Below, in pieces: positions 12,231-26,100 of a stretch of 64,000 bases of DNA. The DNA is from Onchocerca volvulus (lineage: Eukaryota > Nematoda > Chromadorea > Rhabditida > Onchocercidae): NCBI GenBank assembly GCA_000499405.2, contig HG738138.1, positions 14,385,208-14,449,207 of the forward strand. Direction: 5' to 3'. The stretch's first letter is position 1. Each line of letters begins with the position of its first letter. Under the pieces are notes generated by a model, which saw only the letters and a program-made list of their open reading frames with translations, searched no databases and was not told the origin of the DNA. Position numbers and translations under genes: made by a program.

Positions 12231-12665
12231 GAGAATCATTTAGTTGAGAAATCATGAAATAGAGAATCATACAATTAAGGAATCATGAAATAGAAAATTA
12301 TATAGTTGAGGAATTTTGAGATGGAAAATCATGTAGTCGTGGAATCATGGAGTGAAGAATTATATAGTTAAGGAATTATGAAGTGAAGAATCAGATAGTT
12401 GACATGAAGGTGGGAATCATATGACTAGGCAATTATGAAATGAAAAATCTTATAATTAATGAATCATGAAATGAAAAATTGTGTAGTTAAGAAATTATGA
12501 AGCGAAGAATCATATAGTTAAGGAATCACGAAATGAAGAATTACACAGTTGAAGAATTATGATAGGAGAATCATATAATTAAGAAATCATGAAATGCTGA
12601 ATCGTGAGTTAAGGAATCATGAAATGACGAATCATTCAAGTTAAAGAATCATGAAGTGATGAATG
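12231..12665. repeat. ~31-nt minisatellite
   Basis: About fourteen degenerate units follow the pattern GAATCATATAGTTAAGGAAT then CATGAAATGA. Units vary in length by a few bases and differ by substitutions, so the array is old. There is no coding potential. Confidence 0.8.
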
Positions 12666-13027
12666 TTGCACCTAAAAAATTATATATTATGTTGTCATTC
12701 TTCATCTAATAATCTTGCATAGTCACACATTTTAGAATTAATACTTCCATATCATAGAATTCTTCTCCCTTCTCTCTTAGATTAATCAGTATTTTGTTAA
12801 TTTTTTTTTTTCAAGAAAGAAAAATGATTTAAAAAAAAAAAAAAAAACTATCTTTCATACTTTGTTGCACATGACAATTTGCAGTACCATTGAAGAGACA
12901 CGCAGTTACCAGTCAATTAGTAGCAAATTTGATCAAAATTCTCCTATCGTTTTCCTGTCATTATTATCGTCATCATTATCATCATCAACACCAACAATTG
13001 GTAAAATTTTCGAACATACCTCACTAT

Positions 13028-13071
<44 letters not shown>

Positions 13072-13141
13072 TGACAGTGCAATCGAAGCAACTGTTACAT
13101 TGCTCACTTTCTTCGATATTTTCTTTTACAACAGACAGCAA

Positions 13142-16002
13142 ATGTCACTTCATTCACATTCGTTATGGTAAGTTTTCTTTTTTCTTTTTTTGAAATTTTC
13201 ATTATAAATTTTCAAATTTTTTCAACACGAATTTTCGCTTACCAAATTTATGTAAATCTAAACTATTCATGTGAATTTTTTCTGCTATTTCCTTCATTTA
13301 AATTTTTTAAGTGTCATTTTTTTTAACTATAAAATTGAAAATTATGTTAAATTGATCAGATTGTCTTCATTATTATAATAATAATTATTGTTGTTTGTGC
13401 TTATGAAATTAATGGAAAATGAATTAAAATTTTTTCTAAATTATTTCATTATACTAATCCAGTAATTTGTACTAAGATATTTTTTACAATATTGATCACT
13501 TCCTTTTAGAGAAATGCCAATATATGATGGAGGAAATATTTTCTAAAATGTCCTCAAAAAAATGAATGAAGTTCATCATGGTCATCGTCTTCGTCATTTT
13601 ATTTTTTTTTTCTCCTTTTAGATATCTCTTTATCCATAATATTAAAACTTACAAAAAATGTTTTGTCGATAATAATATCCTTTTTGAAATGGGAATGTCC
13701 TTCTAATACTGATTAAATTTGTACAAAAAGTATATGATTTAACATTTAGAGATGGAATTACTTAATTTATAAAATAACAAAAAGCAAAAAAACCGTTCAA
13801 TTCAAGCAATAAATTGGACGTTTCTTTTTTTCTAAGTCATGGTTTAGTTAATCGGTGGAAGTTCAATTTCAATATAATTTTGCGCACACTATATTTTTAT
13901 AATAATTTAATTGTTATAATTTATGAACGCGGCATATTTTAATGATGCAAAACTAATAAGAATTTTGGAACATAAATTTTAATTTATCGTAACTAAATTC
14001 AAACACAATATTAATAGCTGAATTTTGAAACGTAAATGTTAAACCACTAATTAAATTCAAACCTGTTATTGCTATTAATAATAGTTGTGATGGTGATTCA
14101 AAACAGAAACTACAGGATGGCCACTTTTAAGAGATACTAAATACTAAAGATCGTAAATCAGATGATAAAGTAGGTATCATCCATTTTGCTTGTTTTCCTG
14201 ATTTGATGAACTTTTTAATAATGTTAAGTGAAAATAATGGTTGAAGCAACAAAAAAAAAAAAAAAAAAAAAAAAAATTTATTGAACTTTTGAAAAAATTT
14301 ATTGAACCAATGTGTAATGAAACTTCGTCATGCAGAATATTTAAGTAATTCTTAACTGGAATCAGTAATTATTTTCGATGGATTCCATTAATTTGCTAAA
14401 CATACACGCTACAGATATAAATAATTTCGCCAAGAATAAGAAAATTGTAATGGTCAGTAATTACTAACAATCATTATAGTGATTCCTCAAGATTCTATTG
14501 GCAGCGCTATATCGTGATTTTTTTAGTGCAAGTTTGACTTTAATGAACACTCTAGAAAGAAAAAAAAAGAACTTTCGATTAAAAAAATGGTTCCATTATT
14601 ATCCCTTGAAAAAGTAACGAACGATGACTCTTTTAAATAACAATTTTTTAGTTTTAAATTATTGATCAATCAAAGAAAAAATATATTCATTTATCGATCG
14701 TTTTCATCATTTTGATATTTTTCAAAGTTGAAAAGTGCAAAATATAGAATAAAAACGACGTTAAAATTCTTCAATATTTCTTCATGCCATCTAGAAATAG
14801 GAATCAATCTGATTATTATTCATCATCGTTTTTTTTTTCGGCGATTACTTGGTTACATCTTTAATGCTTTTGGTCTTGATTCGTAAAATTTAAAAAAAAC
14901 CATTTTTTGAAAAACCATAATTGTGCTCTTCGTTTCTTAATAATTTTTCGAAAAATATGTCGTTAATATTTGAATATTTCCTATTATTAAAAAGTCCCAT
15001 AATTTTACAGCATTATTTTAAATTCCAATTCATTTCTTAGTTGCCATTATTTTTTAAATTTAATCTAAAAGAAATTCTAAAAAGAAAATGGAAATAATAA
15101 TTAATAGAAAAAACTAAAAACTAAAAAAGGTAAAGGAAAAGATAAACATTAAAATCATATGTAATATGGCTATATTTTACAATATTAAAAATTTGTTTTT
15201 TTGCAACAATTTAATAAATAAAAGTTATTCTTATGGAATAGCTTAATTATACCATTAATAGATCTAATTTTATTCATTATCTTTTAATAATTTTTCCTGT
15301 TAATTACAACAGTAAGTTTCAAATATTTAAATAATCATAAAGTGATGAATCATAATTGACAAAAATAATTTAAATAATGAATTCAGGAAATTTTCAGTTT
15401 ATAATATTTAATTATGATATAATTGTTATTGTGCTATATTACATATCATATTGATAGTTATAAGGATTTATTAATGAATTACATAATTTACAAGAAATGG
15501 TTATTATATATTTCGGAGATATATTGGAATACTTGAAAAAATTTCTTTTTCTTGCAACTATTTTTGTTTTAGGATTTTCCTTACTGTGATAACGCTTACG
15601 GAAATTACATATGGTATCGTTATCAATAGTTTCAACGGACTTACAGTTGGTCCGGGCCAACTTAACGGTATGGGAAGTGATATTCCCGTAAGCATCAATG
15701 GTCTTGGAAGTTTTGTTCCTGTGCCTGCTAGCGTCTTCATGAAATCTGGTGTTTTGCCTGATCCGATACCTGATCCTGACACATCCATAGATTCATCTCA
15801 ATATGATATCGATGAACTTGGCTCATTTCAACATAATATCGGTGGAACTGGCTCATTTAAAAACAATGCTGGAATATCGCTGGAAACTACCGAGCTCGCT
15901 GCAACTAGCGACATAGCTCAAAATCTTGCTGCAATTCATGCCTATTCGATGGTATTTTTATCCCTTATATTGATTTTTTCGTTAATATTTCTTGTAAATT
16001 GA
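13142..16002 (+). CDS. small secreted, probably GPI-anchored protein
   Basis: Exon 2 (15573-16002) is a clear coding exon after TTTTAG and ends at TGA. Its first nucleotide needs an exon ending in phase 2. The exon proposed here, 13142-13167, begins with ATG, ends with two spare bases before gtaagt, and gives the joined N-terminus MSLHSHSLWIFLTVITLTE. This is a convincing signal peptide. The product is 151 residues. The mature part is rich in glycine, serine and proline, with three GSF motifs (GLGSFVPVP, ELGSFQHNI, GTGSFKNN). The C-terminus ends in a hydrophobic stretch with almost no polar tail (SMVFLSLILIFSLIFLVN), which is the layout of a GPI-attachment signal. No known family is recognised; it is likely nematode-restricted. 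The weak point is the first exon across a 2.4-kb intron: another 5' exon is possible. Confidence 0.55.
14251..14275. repeat. poly(A) run in the long intron
   Basis: An uninterrupted A homopolymer of about 25 nt. It has no other features. Confidence 0.7.
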
Positions 16003-17751
16003 TTGTATCGAATCCACTTAATTTGCTAATTAATTAATTCAAAATATGTAATATCTTCTTTTTTGAACATTGCTCACTGTAAATTGCTGTTCTTTCTGTT
16101 TAACGATTATTATAATCTATTTCTTAACTGTTTATCATAAATTTTTTCGCATTTCTGAACTCATTCAAATTTGATGACTTGGGCGGATCATATTTTAAAA
16201 TAATAAATATGAGATAATTTTTTAAAATAATTCATATTTTGTTTTTTTGATGAGAAAATGTTCCTTTTTATCTTCTACACGAAGCATTTTATTTTACACT
16301 TTTTGACCTATTATTGTTATTATTAGACTTATCTCATAAAAACTAATAAAAGACAATTTACTTCAAAAATATAGGCAGATTATCAAACAAAAAAATCAAT
16401 ACTTCACACGTCTTACTACTAGATGGAGATAATAAAGAAATGCGCAAGTTTTGTTTATATCTATGTGCTTTTCATTTCACCATTTCATGAATGTTTGTGA
16501 AAATAGTCACAGAATGTTTTGCTTTTTAAAATCAACTTAATGAAAAAGGTCAAGAAACAAATGATTTTGCGAATAGTTTTTCTAATATAGCCAATAAACC
16601 AAACTTGTTTCTTTTTTTTTCCTTTAATTTTGTTTGTTACATCCTTAGATTTTCTCATTATCATTGTCACAGTGTTCGATGATTCATGAAAGTAATTAAA
16701 AAAATGAATATAAATAAACATTTTAAAAAAAGAATAAAGCCATATATTTTTGGAAAATTTTGCATTAAATTTAATTTTCATTTTTCACAAATAAATATTC
16801 TAATTTATTATCATAGGTGTTGACTATACCATTGATCTTCTGTGCTAATTAAATTTTAGATGCAAATATATACAACGTATATGGTATTACAACTGCAGTG
16901 AAATGATAATGAATAAACAAGCATGATGCTATCATACATCACTGTTTCTTTTAATTTAATTTAAAGTTTTATTTCTATTTTTATTTCTTCTACCAGTTTC
17001 TTTACACATTTTGAAAAATTTCTTTAAAAATTGGAAAAAATTAAAATATAATTGACAATTATTCAAGATAATAAAACTTTGAAAATTTGTCTAATTTTTT
17101 CAATTCTAGAAAATTAAATTGCTTAAACAGAAATTTTCTGGAATTTTTGATGAAATAAGATATCCTATTCCTTTTTTCTTAGTAACTCTTTTTCTCAAGT
17201 AACTCTTTCGTTTTTAATCTGTTTTCTTAAATATGCGTCTTAACGTTAACTAAACTGATACAGTATGCCAAAATTCCTAAATGAAATCCGCTATACATTG
17301 TTATCATCTATATAAATAAAAATGCAATCTTTCAATAAATTTCTGTAAAAATGCGAATTGGTCGTATACAGTAAGGATTTTGTCGTGTATCAAAATATAT
17401 CACTATGGAATTTTATGTTAACGAAAGCTTCTCGATTTTAATTTATACTGTAATTCTAAATATAAATATTATTCATGATCCTGTCCTGGCAAACTATTCC
17501 CTTTGACATCCTAAATTTATTTCGTGTATAATTTGGCAATTATTAGATAACAACAATAAGCAAAGAATTCAATCTAATTGTCGCAAGGAATACCATTTTT
17601 ATTATTATTACTACTAATTATTGGTGTGGCTATTAATTGTGTTATCATAAATTACTATTTTTGTTTATAATTATTAATTGCTACCATTATTTATTGTTAT
17701 TGTAATTAATTATTGCTGCCACCATCAACTATATTATTTTTATTACTGCCA

Positions 17752-17810
<59 letters not shown>

Positions 17811-17812
17811 TA
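17752..17812. repeat. (TTA)n trinucleotide microsatellite
   Basis: About twenty near-perfect TTA/ATT units. The poly-leucine open frame across them is a by-product of the repeat. Confidence 0.85.
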
Positions 17813-18468
17813 CTAATTATTACTAATTATCATTTATTAATCTTATTATTCCGGTTCCATTTTCGGCTTACTATCACCGATCTAATCACTTTAGACTAAC
17901 AACTGGTTTATTTCGTTCTAATGTTACTGGCTAGATAATATACTCGGTTTTCGTCTTTCTTTAAGGCATTTATTTCCATTAAATTCTTTAGTTATATTAA
18001 TTTTTTCCCGATTTTCTAACACTAATAGATATACTAAGATTAAATTTAATTTCAATAAACGTTTAAAGAAAACAAAAAAATTGGTTCATATCAAAAGAAA
18101 AATTTACAGAAACCTGAAACAAAAAAAAAAAAAAACACAGATACGTCATAATTAAATTAATCAAGCTTATTAATCACTCGTCCTAGATTAATTAACAGTG
18201 TTATCGCAAATTTTAATTTAAAAAAATTTATATTCTGTAAATTGAACTTTACATTCAGTAGTCCTTGGCAAAAATTATTCAGCAATTAGAAAAAAGAGGA
18301 AAATTTCCCGTATAATTTGTTTTATCTATTTTTTCTAAATTATATGTATTCATTTCGGCTTGTGCTATTTACTTCATTAGAAAAGTGGATAAGTAATTAA
18401 TTATTTGGTAAATATTCTAGTAATATTTTTTGCTTTTTTATAATATAAAATTTAAACATAATTGCAGC

Positions 18469-18620
18469 GTCGTCGATGGAAACTATTTAAACAACAAATG
18501 CGACTTTGGGCAACACGATTACAAACAAGGTATCGATATGTAAGTATTCGTATCGATAATATTGACAATGATATTTTAAGTTTTAGTAAATATATTGCTC
18601 ATAAATTTTATGCTAAATAA
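18469..18620 (+). other. orphan exon-like segment
   Basis: After an acceptor-like aattgcag, an open frame begins RRRWKLFKQQMRLWATRLQ and runs about fifty codons to TAA at about 18618-18620. It also offers a strong internal donor (gtaagt) about 72 nt in, so it could be a short basic internal exon. No upstream or downstream partner exon was found in phase. The family is unknown. Confidence 0.25.
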
Positions 18621-21029
18621 ATTAAGCAAATTGAAAAAAAAAAGTCCTGAATACATAAATAATATGAGAAAGTGAATTTTTTAAATTTGTTAATTATAAC
18701 AAAGAAAAAAGCGACAAATTTAATTCTTTTTTTTTTTGTATCTATGAAATTTTTTTTTGTATTTTTTTAATTCCATATTTATAGAAACAATTTTGCATCG
18801 ATTGTAAAAATAATAAAATTAGATCTTTTCTTTCTTTTCTTTCATCTAAAAAAAAAAAAACTTTAAATCGATCTTTTACTAGAATTTTTTTCTAAAGCAA
18901 TTTTATTTATTATTCATGCTAACTTCGCAAATATAGAATCATTTTTAAAAAAAGTAAATGTGAAAAAAAAAAGAAGAAAGGAAATAAAAGAAAATGCAAC
19001 TATCAAAGATTGAGGACAAAATTGAAATATGAAAAAAAGTCAGGATGAATTCCTTTTTTTAGGTTCAGCAAAAAAAAAAAAAAAAACATTAAAACTTAAA
19101 TGTGTTCACTAGAGTTTGAAATAAAATAGGAAAATTCCAGGGGAATTTTTGAAAACATATTTTCCCTTCTCAATTTGCACATCAGAATAAAAAAAATGCT
19201 TAACCTTCAAACTATAATTCAACGAAAGGGAAAGTCAGCAAAATTTAACTAAAAAATTTTCCTAAAGAAAACCCCTACTTATTTGAAAAAACAACAAATT
19301 TTGTTTTAACTACAAATGGAAGGAATTTTAATAAATTAAATCTTAGTTTCATAACAATTTTCCAATTATGAAATGGACATTATAATTTTCTTTATATCAC
19401 AAGGAAAATTAATAAATACACATCTTACAATAATGACCTAATTTGTTATGCAACATAAATCACTATAATGGAATTTTATAAAATTTAAATTGTGGAATTC
19501 AAGAAATAAGCTTGAATGAATTTTTTATAGGAAATATCAATGTCATCCATGACTTTAACGGAAGTTTTTTTTTTTTTTTTCTGAATAAAAATTGTGTTCA
19601 TAGAAATAATTTAATTATCTTTCAGCTCTATTCAATGTATCCATACTATTTCTACAGGGATTATTATTGATCAAGACTACTTCTTATGCATTTTATCCAA
19701 AGGGAAAAAAAAACGACACGTTTATGGTTCATCTGTTCAATTTGCATTTTTTAAATTATAACAGGAAATTTTTCAATTCTAATTTCGTATTAAGAAAATT
19801 ATAAACTTAAATTATTTCCAATTTTGAGATATATTGTATTCCCAAAAATTATCTCAAGGAATTTTACAGAATTAGAAGTACTTTTCAATTTTCGCTTAAA
19901 TTAATTAAGAAATTGTATTTCACTGTTATAAGGAAAATTCATGATTTTTCATTTCCAATATATTTCGAAACTATTGCTTCGATGCTATTATCCCTATTCA
20001 CTATTTTGATCTATTTTATTCTTCCCCTGTAATTATTGCACATTTCTTTAAGTACTGATGCCACTATCACCTAAATTAAAATTAATACTAAATCGAAATC
20101 TAAATCTGAAATAGATCTTACCCAAACAATCCTTTCCCATGCATCTTACTCACCAGAACTAAGTAAACTTTCCAATTTTTCTTAGCATTTCATGATTAAA
20201 TCTTTCTATCAATATACGAAGGTCCATTTCTTTTTGTCATTTGATTAATAATTACTAAATGGTTTTAATATATGAAAAATAAAAACATTGATTAGATCAC
20301 AAAATCATCATTATCGCTTACAATAGTTTGTTAAACTAACACTTAATTTATTAAATTGACATTAAATGAAAAAAATCAATAAATGTTCTTTCTTTAGCTA
20401 ACAGTGGCTAATCTATTCATTTTGGACTTAACTTTTCCCTTTGCTTCATGCAGAGATATTTTTTATTCATCTTTTTTTTTATTCCAATTGTTAAATTTTG
20501 TTTTACCGGGATGAAACAATTTAATTTCGATTCAACTGTGCTTAAGATACATTTAATATTAGTCAATCAGATAGCATTTCGCAAGTTTATTGTACTGTTT
20601 GCACAATTTATCATTTAAATATGCTAGATTATTGTTACAGCTTTGTATTATTGTCTTGAACATCACAAAGCAATAAAAAAATTCTGTTCAACGAATAAAT
20701 TAAGACATTATTGAAATGAATGAATATTCAATAAAGTGAAATAAGAATTTAACATAGTTTTACCTGGGATTCAGTTTTTAGTTACTGTTAAATCTTACAG
20801 AGAAAATGCATGTTTACAAGCGATTATTAAGATCATGATAGTTAACTGCTCTTGCAGTCATTATCGAAATATTATTTCCCCTTATTTATATACATCGAAA
20901 TTGTTTATTTGATGTATAAATTATTAATTTTAAGATTTTTCTAATTCTGCCCAGAAAGAAAAAGAGTAGGGAGAGGAAGTGAGATGAAAATAGAAACCTG
21001 AAATTAATGATAATTTTCAAGAAATAACA

Positions 21030-22100
21030 TCATGCATAAAATGCGATAATTGGTATTTGACCACCTTGAACACCCGTACCATTTTTGCTATCAGGTGAAG
21101 GAGTAAAATAAAAATTCACAATATTATTTTCTTCGTCATCACTTGTCCGTCCTTTCTCAACAGCAACTGCAACTTCTGTCATACCCTAAAATTTGAAATC
21201 TAAAAATTTTATCATGAAATTATATCAGAGAAACACGGAACCTAAAAATATGTAACATTAAATGGTAATTCGATCTAATTATAAGGATATTGAAATTCCA
21301 AAACATTTCTGGAAATTATTTAACCATAGTTACTAAATTAATTAATCATGATTTGATTTCCCACAGCATCATGGATTTGATTTAATCACAATGGGAATTT
21401 ATAAGTATATGGTTGAAAAGCTAATTTTACCCAGCAAAAAACTTACTTCCTGGCCGAAAAAACTCAAATCTTTGCCTTCCATGATAATCGATGCTGTATG
21501 CTTGACCTCCGGTTCAATCTGTAAAAGAATTACAAGGCAAGAAGTAAGAAAATCAGATCTAATTAATACTCAGCTAAAACAACAAAAAGTCAAAATTACC
21601 TGGACAGGATGGTCAAAATATAACAAAATTGGTTCTGAGCAACCCGTCGAAGCAAGAACTGCCTTCCCACTTTCTAGCACTTTATCATCTCTTTTTAATT
21701 CCATTTTAATCTAAAATTTCAACAAAACAGGTTCTTCTAATGATACAATCATTGAAATGATGGACAAAGTCTCAAAACTCATGCTAGTTATCAGAGTCCT
21801 GAAATTTTGGAAAAGTCAAGAAAATGATGTAAATTAAAATACTAAAAAAAAAAAAAAAATACATTGTATTGCGAAGTTCTTTCACTACTACCATACAAAC
21901 CATAACCAGCCACGTATATGCGACGATCAACAAGAAATTGAATACTGTCACATCGTCCACAATAACGCCACTGATTTGTCCTATAAACATTTATCAATGT
22001 GAACTCGTAACATTCTTTCAGATATAAATTTTTTTAGGCAAAATTGCTTTTGCATATTTCGGAAAAAAATTTTGGAAGTGAATAAACTTTACATTTTCTA

Positions 22101-22132
<32 letters not shown>

Positions 22133-22546
22133 ATATATATATATATATATATATTTTTAATATATATATATATATATTAAAAAACAAAAAATATTGCATA
22201 TAAATAAGTATATAAAAACATGAAGAAAAATAAGGCTTAGATACTTTTAAGAGAAAAAAATTGAATTTTTTTCCAACGAATAATTATTTATTTACAAAAG
22301 AAACAAACCCTTCCAAAGCTGTTTGAAATCGAAGACATGAAAACAAGCGTAGACCACTGCGTTCATTTATTAGGAATGGTAACTGAGGTTTTTCCTCTGC
22401 AGCAAAGTGTAAAAATATATCATTGATTTCCTAAAATGACTGATTCTCGATATATATATAGCATTAAATGGTAATCATGATTTTCTAAAAGAAAAGGATA
22501 AAAATTTTTAAAAATCGTATATATATATATATATATATATATAATT

Positions 22547-22584
<38 letters not shown>

Positions 22585-24892
22585 AACATGAAAAACAACA
22601 ACGATTCTCTCTTTCTCTCTTTTTCGAAAGTAACAACAAAAGCAATGTACTTGACAAGTAAGCAAATCTATCTTTGCAGGGCCATTAGCAAATTCATAGA
22701 TCGTCATTGCGGGAAAACGAATATGATATAAAGTGTTGCCTAGCACATTCCGCATATTGATTTGTGAAACAGGTAAATTCTGTCTGCAAAAAAAAAAAAG
22801 GAATACGATAAGAGGAAGAAAATTTGCTTAAAATTCTAAAGTACAAACTAAGATATGATAAAAATATCGGCGAAATTTCACGACATCAGAAATGGAAATA
22901 GAAATCACGGATGGATATTGTTAAAATTCACAACTTTTAAATAGAATACTTGAAAAAGATTTCAACTTCCTGTTTCATTTATAAACTAAAGATTTTCCTG
23001 ATAAAGTAATCTACCTTCCACATTCAGCTTTTGCCCACTTTAAAGCTGCTTCGTAGACCACTTTTTCGCGAGTAAGAAGAGTATCACGCGATAAAATCTC
23101 GTTAAATAATGTAGAATCGATATCACAGAAGGCATCTGATGTTAAAACTCTTTCGGCATCCACTTCCACTAATTTCCAGCATCTTTAAAAATTTCGACAA
23201 TTAAGATCTACAAATATTGGAAACGATTATCTAATCATGATTACTGGAATTCAAGAAAGTATTCCCAAAAAAAAAAAAACGAATATATTTCTGATTTTTT
23301 AAATTTATGGTTGGAAAGATACGCTTCATATTTTGGCCAAATTATTCCTGAAAAAACCTACCTATCCACCAGTTCTTGTTCTTCTTCAAAGAGTTGTCTC
23401 TGAGAAAGTAATAAACAAACATTTTCCGCTTTCAAGTTAAAATTAAGGAAATGGATGGCTGCCCGTGCTAAGTGAATTATCATATATTTCTTTGCTGCAT
23501 ATAGCGTAGAAAGAGCATTCGAGGAATCAAATTCAATGTTGTCACAATACAAATATCTGCAAAAAATTGAGAGCATTAAAAAAAAGTAGTGGTTGAAGAG
23601 ATTAGTTATGCTGTGAATTTTAAAAATTGAAAAGATGGAATGTGATGGATACTAAGGAAACATCAAACGCTAAAAACAAACTTCAGTAAAATTTTGAAAG
23701 CGACTGGTTCCACATCCGGCAGTTCAATTTCATCATTTTTTTCAAATCCACTATTGAACATGGCGTTAAACGGAGCTGATGCTATTGCCAAAACATAAGA
23801 ATGAACCGGAATTCGTTCACTGTTCTGAAAGTTCTCTTACAATTCCTAAATTTAAAAAAAAAAAGTAAGAAATTCAAGTTTGCAAAAGAGATATAGGATG
23901 AAAAGAAAAACAAACTATTCGATTATTTTTAAATTAAAAATACCTAACCTCACCAGTGCCAACAATAAAATGAACATCAGCGAGCCATTCATTAAGATAC
24001 ATTGCAGCATTCCGTTCTCTTATTGTTGACTTGAAATCATTCCCATAAGATTTTGATTTCACTGAACTAGGCTTCAATTATTATAAAGTTTTTCTTTCCA
24101 AAGCAAATGGATAAATTTCATGATTCGTATAGGTCAACTGAGGATAAATTTCATGATTCGTATAGGTCAACTGAATTAATGAAATGAAGCAAAAAAAAAA
24201 AAAACGAACATTTTTCAACCCTTCTTATCTTAAAATTTCAAATAGTACCAACCAATTTTGTTGCGTGGTGCACGTGATAAAGTGCCACCAACTGGAATAG
24301 TAATGTTTACACCATCGTATCGTTCCGTAACTCTTGGTAGCTGAGATTGCGAAACTTCAGAATTCTCCGCAAAAACCTACAAGTTTCTTATTGAAAATCT
24401 ATCAGAAATGAAATTAGTTAATTGAAACTTTATGATTAGAAAGCAAGTAAAAATAAAAAGAAAAAGAGAAAATGACCTGCTGATTGTAACATTCACCATT
24501 ACGAATCGTTACACAAGAGAGAGATGCTAAAGATTGCTGACTATTATCTTCACTAGTGCTAGCTTCGAAATCTAAGCACTGGAGATTTGAAATGTCTTCA
24601 ACAGGTGATATATCCTGCATTCTGTTTCCTTGTTGGACACCTAAAAATATGGAACAGCATTTGAATAAAGAAAATTTCAAATATCATTTACTTCCTTTGC
24701 TTTCAATTTTTTGACCGGATATCATTTAGCTATTTTACGCTATACATATATTATATGAGAAAAATAATCATTATTCTGACCGTAATAGATGAATGGAACC
24801 ATAATCGATTCCTTACTTAATTCCGGTACGAGCAAACGAAAAAGAACAAAAAAAAAAATCTTACCTAATCCATTTTTCATCGGATCTGACAT
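21030..24892 (-). CDS. BTB-BACK-PHR domain protein (BTBD1/2/3/6 group)
   Basis: This is a thirteen-exon gene, 548 residues, listed in transcript order: 24865-24892, 24477-24640, 24253-24376, 23949-24061, 23682-23824, 23362-23556, 23015-23182, 22651-22783, 22309-22430, 21863-21980, 21600-21710, 21447-21518 and 21030-21185. Every junction is in phase with AG acceptors and GT donors. Residues 1-115 are a low-complexity leader. A BTB domain follows ([13 protein letters not shown], then [13 protein letters not shown] and TLYAAKKYM). Next come a BACK domain ([13 protein letters not shown] to TIYEFANGP) and, from about residue 385, a PHR domain ([29 protein letters not shown]) ending [14 protein letters not shown]. 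This order and length match animal BTBD1/2/3/6 proteins. These act as substrate adaptors for Cul3 ubiquitin ligases, and some bind topoisomerase I. It lies downstream of TTC17 on the same strand. The function in this species is inferred from family only. Confidence 0.92.
22100..22178. repeat. poly(A) followed by (TA)n, intronic
   Basis: An A-run of about 30 nt runs directly into (TA)n, a short T-run and a second (TA)n. All of it is in a BTB-gene intron. A second (TA)n block lies at about 22519-22580 in another intron. Confidence 0.8.
24109..24174. repeat. perfect 33-bp tandem duplication, intronic
   Basis: Two identical 33-nt copies (24109-24141 and 24142-24174) beginning GGATAAATTTCATGATTCG lie in a BTB-gene intron. 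Identity of the copies indicates a recent event. Confidence 0.85.
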
Positions 24893-26100
24893 CACTGTTT
24901 GCTAATTATTCCGTTGAATTGTTTATTTATTACATAGTTCTATTCTGAAATAAAAATAAATTAGAAAAATTAAACCATTTCAAATTATAAAACAAACATT
25001 CTTACATGATCTCCTATTACTCAATTCTACAAGAACCAAATTTCAAGTTATTCTTTGCTTAATCAATCAACTAAGTTCATCCTTCTCCATAGTCTGATAA
25101 CTTCCTAATCTTAAGGATTTTCAGGAAATCATAAAAACCAAACAATAATGGCTTTTCAAGTATTACGAAAAATTTCAATGTAGATTAAGCATATAATCAT
25201 ACTAAGATATCAGAATTAAAATTTTCTTGAAGTACGAAATAAAGTATATTTTCCAAATAAAGATTCAAATTACTACACAATTCTTAATTTATATCATCGT
25301 TCATTTCAAGCACATAACAATAAAAAAAAAAAAAAAGTCACAACCAATACAATAATCCCAGAACATAATAAAGGCAAATAATATACGTATAATGAGTATA
25401 ATAATAAGAAAATATTATACACCATTAGCCTATTGAAAGCGAAGGAAATTTTCAATACTTTGTTGTTTCTCAGTAAATGAATAAAATAAATAACACAGTA
25501 TTTGTTAGAACCGATAGATCAGTGAAAAAGACATTTATTTATGATCACAGAATATAACAATTAATTACATGAAAAATTTAATTAACAGAATATAATTAAT
25601 CATGGAGCATAAGAATGAGGCAATCACCGGCATCCTAACCAAGTAGCGATGAATTTAATAGAACAATTTTAACAAAAAATTTTGAAAAAATAATGATGAA
25701 AAGCAAAAAGATTAGCTTTTTCGGAGATTACTGACCCTAATGAGATATATTGCAGTATAAGAAAGGAATGATTAATTTACTTGATAGAGCTGCCTCGTTG
25801 TCATCATCTCATCGTTATCACAAAAAGCTACATAATATCATATTTTTTATCGAAATAAATTATGTAAAGAAATCAAAGAGATTACAATACATACAAGTTT
25901 TCTAATATTTTACATTCCAATTATGTAAATTCAATTAAACAAAATTAAAAAAAGAATCAAAAACAGATTCAAAACAATCTTTTAAATTATAATATAATCC
26001 ATTAATAGACGGAACATTTACTACTACCAGCTAAGGAAGATAGAATGTTCAGAAAACTATGAATATATAGTAGTTTAAGAAATTTTCAACAGTTTCGTAA
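24893..26100. other. gap between the BTB gene and TTC17
   Basis: AT-rich, with no exon supported on either strand. It holds the upstream region of the BTB gene and the 3' flank of TTC17, both read on the minus strand. No clear trans-splice or polyadenylation landmark can be singled out. Confidence 0.5.

Larger units (their letters stand above)
9989..13141. other. intergenic region with repeats
   Basis: No gene is supported here. It contains a poly(A) signal candidate, a 2 x 48-nt duplication at 10925-11020, a ~31-nt minisatellite at 12231-12665, an A-run at about 12831-12847 and a T-run of about 40 at 13031-13070. Short open frames crossing the T-run are artefacts of the homopolymer. Confidence 0.55.
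16003..21029. other. long AT-rich intergenic region
   Basis: Only one exon-like segment (18469-18620) stands out. The rest is A/T-rich with homopolymers, an (ATT)n tract near 17752-17812 and short isoleucine- or leucine-rich open frames without splice-consistent neighbours. I see no other gene. Confidence 0.5.

Noticed and set aside
12862..13141. Open frames on both strands across the long T-run
   Set aside because: They are poly-phenylalanine and poly-lysine artefacts of a homopolymer.
17678..17899. Hydrophobic poly-leucine open frame
   Set aside because: It is produced by an (ATT)n microsatellite.
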